Made by a program: the position numbers and the translations under genes. A DNA stretch of 64,000 nucleotides from Ekhidna lutea (GTDB lineage Bacteria > Bacteroidota > Bacteroidia > Cytophagales > Cyclobacteriaceae), in contig NZ_FZPD01000004.1 of the NCBI RefSeq assembly GCF_900188325.1, positions 192,501 through 256,500 on the forward strand, written 5' to 3'. The notes beneath the pieces were generated by a model. The model was not told where the DNA came from. It did no database searches and saw only the letters and a program-made list of their open reading frames with translations. This document shows, one piece after another, positions 27,101 to 35,900 of the stretch (within the stretch, counting starts at the first letter, position 1; each line of letters opens with the position of its first letter).

Positions 27101-30100
27101 GAACTTGAAGGACAATATTCCGTCTCGTCGGTGGTGGAGATTACAGGGAAAATATGAGCATCTACATTGAATTCGAAATCCAGCAGGCAGTTTCCATTAC
27201 TGGCTTCTACCCTGTATGTGTCCGTTCTGTCTTCGGGATTAAAGGTTGCTGAAGTGGCACCACTAATTAACCCTGAAGATTCTGAATACCACTGATACGT
27301 AAATCCAGCAGCATCAGGGGTGATGTTGGCTGTTAGTGTATAGTCTGTATTGGCACATGTCAAATCGCCAGAAATTGAATAATTGTTATAGGATATAATG
27401 ACATTATCCGAATTAGAAACACAGTCATCTGATCCCGTGAAACGAAATTCGTATGTACCAAATACACCCTCCGTAAGAATGACTTCTGTTACATTTTGAT
27501 CTGCATTGACAATATTGGCTGAGCCACCACCGGGTGAATTTATTAGTTGCCACAAAGCATCTACATGATCACCAGTTGCTGAGAGTGTAAGGGTATTAGC
27601 ACATATCAGCTGATCCGCTCCTGCATCCACATTAATCACTCCATCATTTATAGTAATACTTAGAGCATCAGATTCATAGGTACAATTTGATTCAGATATG
27701 GCGCGAATGGTGTATTGACCTGCTGCATCGGCGGTAATCTGAGGGTCCGGATCACCTGAACTGTAGACGATTACACCAGAAATGGAAGTTCCATCCAAAA
27801 ACCATTGATAACTAACATGATCGGCACTCATAGATGCTGTAATAACCGAGCTTATTGTTTCACCAATACAATATTCTGTTCTTCCATTGGTAGAAATAGT
27901 AGGTATGCTTTCACTTAAATTGGCTGGTATTTCAAATGATGAAAGTAGCGTTGTAGCTATCAACGGACAGGTTTGTGCATCTACCACACAGGTTGCCTGA
28001 CCATTTTGAATCATCTCTACATTTCCAAGGAGTGGACCCGAAACCGCAGATGGGTTGCTCAGCAATACGACAATACCTATTTCGGTTGACCCGGATGCTG
28101 GCACATAATCAGGTGGAATTGAATAGGTAAGCGTCTGTACTCCACCTTGATTCGCTACAGTAGGCTCAGCAAGTCCACTGGCTGGCGTAGTAGACTGATA
28201 TGTTACGTTTGAAGGAAGGGTGACAATCAGTTCATCAGTCATAGAAGAAGTCTCCAAAAGGTTGTCAACTGTAAGACTTATAGTACTTATTGGAGAGCAA
28301 CTGGTAAATTCATCTGCGCTGATTGTTGATTGAAATTCATCAAACTCAAAGCCTTCAATGAACATCTTGCGTTGCTCTTTTAACTGCGCCAGTCCACCGC
28401 AGTTTGTTACCCCTTCAATGTAAAATTCAATTGGGATACCCGGATTAAAATCACATGTGTTTGAGAGTCTGAATCGGATTTTTACATTGTTGTTTGGGTC
28501 ATATGATCCGGGAAGGATTGGGCCTATTACTTCTGTCATATCCCACCCAATTTGATCTCCATTAGAAAAGAACGCAGAGCTAGGGACATCCTGATATGTT
28601 GAGCTGGCGTTTGGTCCCAGTGCCGGATATAAATATTGAGGTGTATATGTATTATCATAAATAACACCCTCTGGTAATTCAGCGAATATTTTCAGATCGC
28701 TTACATCATTGTATCTGGTACTTGCTACCAATGCTTCGAATTCTACTGGCTGGCATAATTCTGTTCTTCTATCTCCAAGTTTATCAACAATAATTTGCAG
28801 GTTAGAAAGTCTTATTCGTTGAGAAAAAACTTCTTCTTTGAGAGGAATGTCACACCTTATTAGATCAGCAACGGTTTCTGTTGTTTGATCGACATTGGGA
28901 TATTGGGTATCACATGAAAAACCGTAAACTACTTTGAATTCTTCAAGTGCATCTTCGTCACAATCAAAATAATCGGTAACAATGGTATACTGCTTACATG
29001 TGTTTCTAGGTAAGTAACCTACTTGTACCAAATAATTTTTTCCATTAGGATGCTGAACGGCATCCTCAATTGGTCCGAAAAAGTTATCTGGTAAGAAATC
29101 TCCATTTTCATCTTTTACACCGATGATTTTTAGGTTAGTATTTTGCGGTAACTCAACCGCCATAAACCAGTTGTTAGGTTGTTTAAATGAGCTACTCGAA
29201 CAAAATTCAACTGGGTACTCAACCGGGTCATCAATTGCCTCTTTTATTTGCTCACCTTGCACGAAGCTTCCATTCAAATTTGGATTGATAATTGTTCTGG
29301 AAATATTAATAGAGGTCGAAAGATGTAACGAAGGATCGTCTATATACGACAATAATCCTACACCATGCTCACCCGTTAACCTGCCAAAGTTTGGTAATCC
29401 TACTTGATCTGTGCTTGAGCAATCTGGTGTCAGGTTATACTCTGGGATATTTTTTACATTCGACAAATAATCATTCTGACCATATACAATTGAAGTCGTA
29501 GGATCAAAAGGAGCTCTAATTCGATAAAAATCTTCTCCGTTAGCGTCAACATTAGTCTCTATAAATATTTCTCTACCACCCAAACTTCCCGGTTCAATAA
29601 CTTCAGGCTCCCATTCTATGTCTGTGGGAAAATCAGCCTGAAAGTCTTTGATATAATAAAGCGGTCTGAACTCGTTAGGAAAATCCGGTTCTCTTATGTT
29701 ATTATTCCACCTTAATCCACCTACAGCAAACTCACTAATCATAGGATTTTCGTACTCACAAAAAGGACTATTATATCCGTTACTATTAGTGAAAAATATT
29801 CTAGGCCTTAAATAACTAAACTCTGTAGTACTTATATTTTCACATTCATTAATATTATTTAAAACAATTGAAAAGTCATCAATGAGGTGATTCACACCCT
29901 CTGTGAACTTTTCATTATCAGGTTCAATAGGAAATATTTCATCAATAAGTACCAGTTCAGCTTCTATAATTAAGGATTGACCTTGTGTAAGAGTAGTTGG
30001 AATGCCATTATCAACTAAATTCAGTTGTGTCGTTATACTTACTTCAGAACTTAAGTCTCCTATTACAGGTTCTGAGATAGTATTGATCGGATAAACTACC

Positions 30101-32484
30101 CCATCAATAATTACATTCGAATAGGCTACAAATTTTAATCCCCTGACTTGACCACTATACGACTTTTGTTCTATAAAACTGAAAAAACTATATGAAATAG
30201 GAGAATGAGAATAAGTAATTTCCTGAATATTATCCAACGAAACATTCTTTTGAATTAAGATTTCTGCCGTTAGTTTCAAGGTGTCACCAGCATAGCCTCG
30301 GTCAATTCTTACTCCAGGAGTATCTTTTGTGACTTTAGGAATAGTTTTATCAATAAATAAATCCTTATATAGGTAAGGGTTATTGTATCTGTATGGTGAA
30401 CCGCTTCCATACGAATAATTACTGGGGTCTGGAACCCATCCAAATGTCGTTCTTTCTAACTTAATAGAGCTAAACTCTAAGGAACAAGTACCGCTTCCGC
30501 CACCCCCATCTCCGGGATCATCACAAACTTCGGGACAAGATCCACCACAATCTATTCCCTCTTCATCCCCATTGGCTATACCATCACTACAGGATGGACA
30601 GCCTGTGATTCGATATTCGTAATTTCTATTGGCCAACAAATACCTATTTGTGGTGCATGATGGATCACAAGAAACATATGATTTAACATTAAGTGTGGTG
30701 AAAGTTGCTTGAACCTCGCAAGTTTGATCCCTTAGCGCAATCCTAAAAGATTGAGGTGCGTCGATTACTCCTCCGCTAAAAGAAGTAGGAATTTCAACTA
30801 TCACGGTCTGACCTGAAGTAGAAAAAGTAATGTCCTCATAATCGGAGGAAGCATCTGGCTTTACCTCAACACCTGTAGCTATTACATCTGCTGGTAGCAC
30901 AAACTCTGTATATAAAACCGGATTGCTACAATTAAAACTTTCGAGATATAGAGATCTTACAATAGGTATTGTCGCTTGAAAAGCATATCCATCTTCTACA
31001 ATATTGTCCGGAATAGTATAGCTATAGGCTGTGCCTGTAGAAAAATTTCTACTTGAGTCTTTTGCATAAACATAAGTGTAATCAGCAGGACCAATGATTG
31101 GTGATTGGACATCACAATAGTTTTGCCCCCTAAGCTCCAACATGTGAAAGTTGGCATCACCATCCGAACTTTTGATGTCGTTTACAGTTGGAGATACGTA
31201 AGTAAATATGAAGTTGGAAGTACCTTCAATAAAATCATCATAAAATGAATCTCCATCTATGTCTTCAATTCCCCCTGCTCCATCAGGGTCAGATGTCAAC
31301 TGATCCGCCAAATCGATGTTTCCTTCCGAGTCAATAAAGCCATCTAAATTAGTTCCTGCTAGCGAGGCGGAAACAATGTTATCTGATGATTTAATTTTGA
31401 TATTGTAAAGCGTATTTATTGCTGGATCAGGACTCCCAACACCATTGTTGGTGTATGTTGCATTAACAACTAATGCATCATCACCACAAAAAGAACCAAA
31501 CTGATCAATCACATACGATCCTACCACATCCGGACTACCCTCAGAATCTACGTTAATTATTGGCTCAAAAAATGTTTCGGTTGTTACATTACACCTTTCA
31601 TCCTCGCACCCCCAGTCAGCACTAACTCTCGAAGTAATTGGTGACGAACATCCGATAACCCTTACATCCCATTTGAACCTCAGGGATTCATTAAGCTCGA
31701 ATTCGTTTTGAATTCCAGTTGAAGGAAAATCAGATGCGGCTAATTCATATTCAAGGAATTCTACATCACTTGAAGAAGGAGTAATTTCCCTAACAACCTG
31801 GTCCGACCCATCTAATAAGAATAATTTTTCACTATCTAGTGAGGATACCCTTTCCAAGGTTATCAAAATTCTATCAGTAGAACCTAACCCGGTATTCCTA
31901 ACAGAAAATTTTCTTTCTACAACATCAAAAAGTGTAACTCCATCCCTTTGATGGTCTTCCGTATCCACATCTAATTGTAGTTCAGCATAGGTAACAGAAA
32001 TCGATTCAGAACCCCCTGGTTCATCATTGGATTTTGTAATTCCATCCTGTCTGTATGATATATTGGTTTGGACTACCACAAAACCATTTTCCGGATTCTC
32101 AAAGTTGGATTGAATGTAATCGATAAGGCTACAATTGGATTCAACAAAATATTGAATATTGTGAAGATCAGTAACTGCTTCTGATACTGAGAAAATTGGA
32201 TTATTAAGGTCACTTATATCATTCTCCACCATGCCAATTGCACTAGACGGAGTATATAAGACCCCTGGAGGAAGTTGAAGAGAAATAACTATTTGATCAA
32301 TTGGATTGCCGGATGTTACCTCGACCTCCAGGTCAATAGGTATAGCATCACCGCATACAACAGAGACGCCATCAACAAAAGTTGTCAAAGTCACTCCATC
32401 TGCATTTTGCGCATTTATGTAGCTAAAGAGCCCAATGCTTAAAATAAATAGTACCGTTCTAAGTAGGTTGGTTAGGTTTTTCAC
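21184..32484 (-). CDS. Giant secreted RHS protein with SprB/Ig-like repeats and a variable C-terminal tip
   Basis: A 3766-aa exported protein. A signal peptide ends near residue 25 (YINAQ). The first 1400 residues hold repeated beta domains interrupted by a Cys-rich motif of the CSDGIANGDEEGIDCGG type (about 628-668). Ig/PKD-like repeats with the pattern YQWFLDGTSI..TAD.GQYTIRA follow, then SprB-type repeats (ITCPGATDGTATIRL near 2138; VSCPGGDNGRASALASGG near 2448). From about 2700 there are YD/RHS repeats (YYYDRAGNLTRTIPPKG, YDYDNWRQL, YNNQGQL). The RHS core runs from LKDHLGNVRGVVSDK (about 3385) to YGFNGKEKDQSGEWG and ASNSPIDGIDLDGLE (about 3503). The final 262 residues are unrelated to the core and hold no toxin motif I recognise. 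It is the fifth gene of a six-gene operon. Confidence 0.85.
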   Translation of the reverse strand: MKNLTNLLRTVLFILSIGLFSYINAQNADGVTLTTFVDGVSVVCGDAIPIDLEVEVTSGNPIDQIVISLQLPPGVLYTPSSAIGMVENDISDLNNPIFSVSEAVTDLHNIQYFVESNCSLIDYIQSNFENPENGFVVVQTNISYRQDGITKSNDEPGGSESISVTYAELQLDVDTEDHQRDGVTLFDVVERKFSVRNTGLGSTDRILITLERVSSLDSEKLFLLDGSDQVVREITPSSSDVEFLEYELAASDFPSTGIQNEFELNESLRFKWDVRVIGCSSPITSRVSADWGCEDERCNVTTETFFEPIINVDSEGSPDVVGSYVIDQFGSFCGDDALVVNATYTNNGVGSPDPAINTLYNIKIKSSDNIVSASLAGTNLDGFIDSEGNIDLADQLTSDPDGAGGIEDIDGDSFYDDFIEGTSNFIFTYVSPTVNDIKSSDGDANFHMLELRGQNYCDVQSPIIGPADYTYVYAKDSSRNFSTGTAYSYTIPDNIVEDGYAFQATIPIVRSLYLESFNCSNPVLYTEFVLPADVIATGVEVKPDASSDYEDITFSTSGQTVIVEIPTSFSGGVIDAPQSFRIALRDQTCEVQATFTTLNVKSYVSCDPSCTTNRYLLANRNYEYRITGCPSCSDGIANGDEEGIDCGGSCPEVCDDPGDGGGGSGTCSLEFSSIKLERTTFGWVPDPSNYSYGSGSPYRYNNPYLYKDLFIDKTIPKVTKDTPGVRIDRGYAGDTLKLTAEILIQKNVSLDNIQEITYSHSPISYSFFSFIEQKSYSGQVRGLKFVAYSNVIIDGVVYPINTISEPVIGDLSSEVSITTQLNLVDNGIPTTLTQGQSLIIEAELVLIDEIFPIEPDNEKFTEGVNHLIDDFSIVLNNINECENISTTEFSYLRPRIFFTNSNGYNSPFCEYENPMISEFAVGGLRWNNNIREPDFPNEFRPLYYIKDFQADFPTDIEWEPEVIEPGSLGGREIFIETNVDANGEDFYRIRAPFDPTTSIVYGQNDYLSNVKNIPEYNLTPDCSSTDQVGLPNFGRLTGEHGVGLLSYIDDPSLHLSTSINISRTIINPNLNGSFVQGEQIKEAIDDPVEYPVEFCSSSSFKQPNNWFMAVELPQNTNLKIIGVKDENGDFLPDNFFGPIEDAVQHPNGKNYLVQVGYLPRNTCKQYTIVTDYFDCDEDALEEFKVVYGFSCDTQYPNVDQTTETVADLIRCDIPLKEEVFSQRIRLSNLQIIVDKLGDRRTELCQPVEFEALVASTRYNDVSDLKIFAELPEGVIYDNTYTPQYLYPALGPNASSTYQDVPSSAFFSNGDQIGWDMTEVIGPILPGSYDPNNNVKIRFRLSNTCDFNPGIPIEFYIEGVTNCGGLAQLKEQRKMFIEGFEFDEFQSTISADEFTSCSPISTISLTVDNLLETSSMTDELIVTLPSNVTYQSTTPASGLAEPTVANQGGVQTLTYSIPPDYVPASGSTEIGIVVLLSNPSAVSGPLLGNVEMIQNGQATCVVDAQTCPLIATTLLSSFEIPANLSESIPTISTNGRTEYCIGETISSVITASMSADHVSYQWFLDGTSISGVIVYSSGDPDPQITADAAGQYTIRAISESNCTYESDALSITINDGVINVDAGADQLICANTLTLSATGDHVDALWQLINSPGGGSANIVNADQNVTEVILTEGVFGTYEFRFTGSDDCVSNSDNVIISYNNYSISGDLTCANTDYTLTANITPDAAGFTYQWYSESSGLISGATSATFNPEDRTDTYRVEASNGNCLLDFEFNVDAHIFPVISTTDETEYCPSSSINNTFVLADDPGYVSYEWLKDGTPFPPNNNSDIFTATESGTFSVRVTTDKGCTYVSNEIEVSIISESVTANAGQDQLICDATTTLSASGTGFVTGEWSVHSVPDGIDPINVTVGNPNDENTTVDLPVAGTYEFLWQTFGNCPDDYNAQDIVLVEYDTDYFADVSGIATVGSYDEENNVATICPGTTVNLTAQLLHPSKPELTGGLTYRWSKDGTEVHVGKVYATSEVGTYEVEIAGLGCARTTTVQVIENNFADAETITVDGGDPTFCPGDTRILRIPDNFTYYQWRRNGSNISSANSASFTASQPGSYSVMLRDDTNCEDIVAAIDLSHKEFITIAISDVEGITCPGATDGTATIRLTGSNSGTPIDFEVLSSTNMVVFSGTVNNNTFEDLPAIFGQGTYTVSATHPETNCVTTDEFEVIDGSPFASIQVSSISCGATVASGESALVQFTLNRLFPQDGGSFNFRIIGVDDGLEYLTGTGDFGELVTTDGSGSDLILDYTQAAYELQILEDASTANECDKSFIINLENERARITTSAPYQINSEGARVTNDFVVCGEGQTAEIFIDASMLVTNITPGDFSQFDILIEQIDVIDGTRTSYINETNLTSPITIDAEGGFYEATITSSNPDYVSCTRSGIAFNIQQTDLDASIQTTNVSCPGGDNGRASALASGGVPPYRYSWLNDSGSEISTLSSVFGLTAGDYVLEVFDSRCGDPYVIPYTITEPDPLGDVAITQFPTNLSCDVVATLSNAGGTPPYRFEWIRLEQTTEVQYTVNEFGEPVYEEVPGPVVEEVMFVDRNIQATAGEAISMTTSNEAKPGTYKIRVVDANGCFIEGPIQEVEQPEVTREYHIAFRWKTFAEEVEPEEPITVSTASIASKSMGGAVRQAAEICVENNVAVLNDEFEAYCRTGELLEDEVTLSYNIHQYHYTLYYYDRAGNLTRTIPPKGVDFLEPGDFGGSMDRSLTPAHSLVTQYDYDNWRQLTRQESPDGGETYFAYNNQGQLRFSQNEKQLNENHFSYTKYDRLGRVAEVGQAEIGGGATSFGDLTDETLLDQDRNNLPIDDQFPTAAETLTEQTRTFYSEASGEVYYGEEQTHLRNRVSYARITNEDGKVATTHYSYDPHGNVKWLVQDIPDLNKNYIGYEYDLISGNVKQVNFNQGAASPFFHRYSYDEDNRILSVLTSNNGYIWEEDARYDYFNHGPLKRMELGKDKVQGVDYAYTIHGWLKGINHGSLDPSIDPGQDGNGASTVARDAFGMELGYYEGDFTNENSIFDTGSSYHLAAKPGKELFNGNISTWTNNILSPTTALTYSDLTGYQFEYDELNRIKTSELLPFTGSAWSSTEDYSSAYTYDPNGNLMSLTRQAYGDTPAERAMDELTYNYDPANNQLTSVDDAVASSPWLSDVEDQEAGNYTYDEIGNLVADTQSDITDIDWTVYGKVNQITHANGDVVNFHYDAAGNRIRKQFAKADGTIKDTYYVRDAGGNIMAVYEGDGAETALRELPIYGSDRIGQFRPSIQMVVMVDGTEDVIFNDGTSYLIDEPTDVVILGPGFTVTEGETFYAGPDPNDVPPESQAAPAPADATHVRVTNRKQYELKDHLGNVRGVVSDKKLADVDFGTGTFSNIRPEVMHASFFYPFGMELPGMNYNSRNYRYGFNGKEKDQSGEWGSITNYDYGFRIYNPGIGKFLSEDPLTKSYPELTPYQFASNSPIDGIDLDGLEYLSKDEARVSIVNGTAFIRLETFSDVFKSRFRQKFPYYGLVYQDENGFGYGQGMISQVLSVEYLPDRKEASFGRPSDIILWDRPSKSNYRKYSEPNVIRMVPVTKSGETDKRFSQRNYQELVSHPSPAKGRGGASFIFILNTANFIMETNLSMTIRDDLDKLSLQVRDRQKIDDVWAWRPKLITTPSPLNLALRDVQDAMSIQGFIPEKFMNTRDLSAIINIVLFGGEGNESEELKSVGNKVIEEISNKQEDEK

Positions 32485-32495
32485 GGATTAATTAT

Positions 32496-32942
32496 TTATC
32501 TAATTCTTTCTATAATAGGATTTGTAGATACACCACTTATATCAGTAGCAGTAATGCTGACACTTAATTGATCATAGTAATTGTTGATGTCCAGGTTAAG
32601 CACATCTCCAACAATTATTAGGTTATTATCAACTCTTACTTTCGAATTTTCACTGATCAGAAAATACCTTTCATTTTCCTTTTTTATCTGATAATCCAGC
32701 TGTGATATAGGTGACCTATTTCTATCATTAAGAGTAATCACAAGTCTATCCAGCTGGGACAAATTCGAGCAAACCAAAGAGATTGACAGCTCTACTACAG
32801 CTAGGGTTTCATTTGTTTCAATTTCAACTAAAGAGATCGTTGGATTCCCGAGTGCAAGTGATGTGCTCTGACCAGTCGTCCAATGTGGCAACACAGTACA
32901 TAAAAAAATCGTGAGGTAGATTACTAGATTCTTGTATTTCAT
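32496..32942 (-). CDS. Small secreted beta-rich protein in the RHS operon
   Basis: A 148-aa protein with a signal peptide (VIYLTIFLCTVLPHWTTGQ). The mature part has alternating hydrophobic strands (TLAVVELSISLVCSNLSQLDRLVITLND, DQLSVSITATDISG) suggesting one Ig-like domain. I recognise no family. It ends 11 bases before the start of the 3766-aa RHS gene and begins 37 bases after the stop of the 1601-aa gene, so it belongs to the operon. A chaperone or connector role is only a guess from position. Confidence 0.6.
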   Translation of the reverse strand: MKYKNLVIYLTIFLCTVLPHWTTGQSTSLALGNPTISLVEIETNETLAVVELSISLVCSNLSQLDRLVITLNDRNRSPISQLDYQIKKENERYFLISENSKVRVDNNLIIVGDVLNLDINNYYDQLSVSITATDISGVSTNPIIERIR

Positions 32943-32979
32943 TATACTCTATTCAAATAATTTGACTTCTCAATCAAAA

Positions 32980-35900
32980 TCAATTTTCAGGTTCTACTTG
33001 AACATAAATGCATTTTACAGGGGATACTGCCTGATCACCCGGATCAAACCCTTTAAGCTTTGCCGCCCCATCTACTTCATATCTCTCTTTAGGAACATAT
33101 GTGCTGCCACGCGAACTATTTGGGGCAGTAGCTTGATAGGCTTCATACTGCCAAGTAACCGGAGCATCATCACAAAATGATTTAATGTCCAACTCAAAAT
33201 CCCAGCTTTCAACCTGTTTGAGTAATGTATACTCATACCATGACAGGTTTTTTATGGTACGATCCACATCATCCTTTAAGTCACAAAGCTTGATGCCAGT
33301 TGTGCCAATTTCAGCACAAAGACTGTTATCATCATAGTTGTAGGAGCTACTAGTATTGCCTTCCGGATCACCCATTATTTCGATAGATGTTGCCGGATTT
33401 GGATACCCTCCCACTCCATAGTGAGTTTCAAGGCTTAATTGGCTATTGTAATTCGGATTTGCCTGATCGTGAATGCTTACTTCGCTCACCGGAACATCCA
33501 GCGGTCTACTTGAACTCTCCTCACACGAGTAAGTTGTCATTACACATTGCTCCTGACATGAAATGACCAATTGATCAAGTATCGCTTCCACATCTTCAAT
33601 TGGAATTACATTGTGGGTAGACACATGATCTGTTCGACACCCATCAATGATGTAGCAGTTCTCATTAAAAAGTTCAAATAATTTTGACTGAAATCGGTTT
33701 CTTAAATTTTCACATCCACTCTGACATTCAGAAATTCTGTTTTCAATTTCCAGTTCAAAGTATGCGAAATTGTCTCGGGTGCTACCGTCTTCATTTGTTA
33801 GTTTGATTTGCGTATACTCACTTTGAAAGCCTGAAATTTGATCGTAAATTTCTTGATTGATTAAATCAGCCAGGTCATTGTCAATTTGTATCTGATCGTC
33901 TCCCGTATAAGCATACCAGCTTGCATTCTCATCTTCCAGGTCTTCACATCTTAAATCGAGCCCAGTTACTGCCCGATCGTCATAAGTTGCATCAGGATCA
34001 TATGAAGCAACCATGTCATAAAATGCCAGCCGTTGAGGAGCAGACCAATCCAAATGTGTCTCTTCACATTCCAAACGTCCCGTGCCTAGAAAATCATCCA
34101 CTATCAGTTTTGTTCCACCGGGGTAGTTGGTATCTTCAAAACATCCGGTCGCTCCAGGTCCAGGTGATTCGGAGCAACATGGTACTTTAATGGGCTGTCC
34201 TAACCCATCCAAAACGATATATCCATCTACATCAACCTGATAGCAGTCATTCGGATCTACATAGCACACAGACTGCTCAATAACCTGGTAAGGTGCCAGA
34301 CCTGTCCGGTCATCAACCTTGCCATGCTCATCATAAATGAAATATTTGAATGCATAGATTGGATTTTTAATCATCGGGAAAACACTTTTCCTCTTTCTTG
34401 CGGTGGTTGGCTCCACGAATACCCCATCTTCCTTTATCCTTTTTATCGGATCCCAATCTGAAATAGGCACATACTTATATTCATAATCATCAGTATTACT
34501 TGGCTGTACCTTCATTAGATTAGAAGCAGATCCGTCACCATAGAAATAAGCACTGTAGGTAATACTATTCACCTCAACAGGTACAGGCATGCGAGAGCCA
34601 TCTCTATTCTCCACTACATATTCAAAGTCATTGGTCAACCTATTATTATCAACCTGATCTTCTGCCAGAGGCTCACCATCAAATGGTGTCTGAATTTTTG
34701 CAAATTGATATCCGGTGCACTGCAAGAATTCATCTACTAAATGAAACTGACCTAAAACTGGATCTATCTCTCCTTCTCCCTCTCCATTCAATTGAAGTCC
34801 ACGCATCCTCTTGGAAATCTTCCTTTTTGCAATCCAACGAGTCAGGAAGAAACCTCCTCCTTTAAAATTGCTATTGAAGTGACCATCGTGAACACTAGGA
34901 TCATCATCGTTCCGTCCATCGAACGTATTGGATACATTGTTTCTGTCTCCGTCCTGATAAAAGTCAAAAGTTGACTGACAAATTTCCTCTTTCAACCTTG
35001 ATAAAACACCAATCCAGCAATTGATCAAATCATCACATTCGTACGGTGATTCCTCCACTCCTTCACCCAGATCATAGGTGTCTGTCAGCATATGATAAAT
35101 CATCATATTGAAGGTTCCCTCAACTTGCCAGCCATCCATGTAACCAGCTACTTTTTCACCTTCTTCATTCAACCCGCGATAGACCAGATTTTTGAGTGCT
35201 TCTCTACTTGAGAAATCTCGATTTTCACCTATACAGTCATCAAAGAAGGCAAGCATGTAGCCCTCAAAATCAGGGAAGAATTCCTGCTCCACATCTTTAT
35301 CTGTATCAAATAAATCGTAGTAATAAACTACATTATAATTTCCATCGTTATCAGCATCGACCGGGAATTGAATTTCTTCTAATATCTCTTCACAATCCAG
35401 TTCTGGGAGCCATTTGACAGGTATTTCTATCCATGGGCAACATGGCGTATTTAAAAACATTTGAATCGGATTACCATCAGTATTTGGATTGTAAGGATCC
35501 GGATTAAACACAATCGAATAGTCATTAATTGATTGCTCATAAAGCAATCTGAAGTCTTCGTATGCGGCATCATTAAAATCAACTGTGAAACCACCAAAGC
35601 CTGAATAATTGAAAAGCGTATTCGCGTTGGTTTTATCTTCCATGCTCACTGCAAGTCCGTAAATCGCTTGGTTGAAGTCTTTGATTTGTTGAACAGTCTC
35701 TATACTTTCCAACCAGTCAGCTACAAGGTTTGTGATAGGGTACACCCCATTTTCAATCGTTTCCCTGTTTTGCTCCTGGTTGGCCTCAGCTCCGGCAGAA
35801 GAAAGTACTTTTTCAATGATATAGGATCCCGGCTCTACATTCTCAAGGACGATCGGATCGACTATCTTGAATTGGTCGCCTCCAACATCCTGACACCCTA

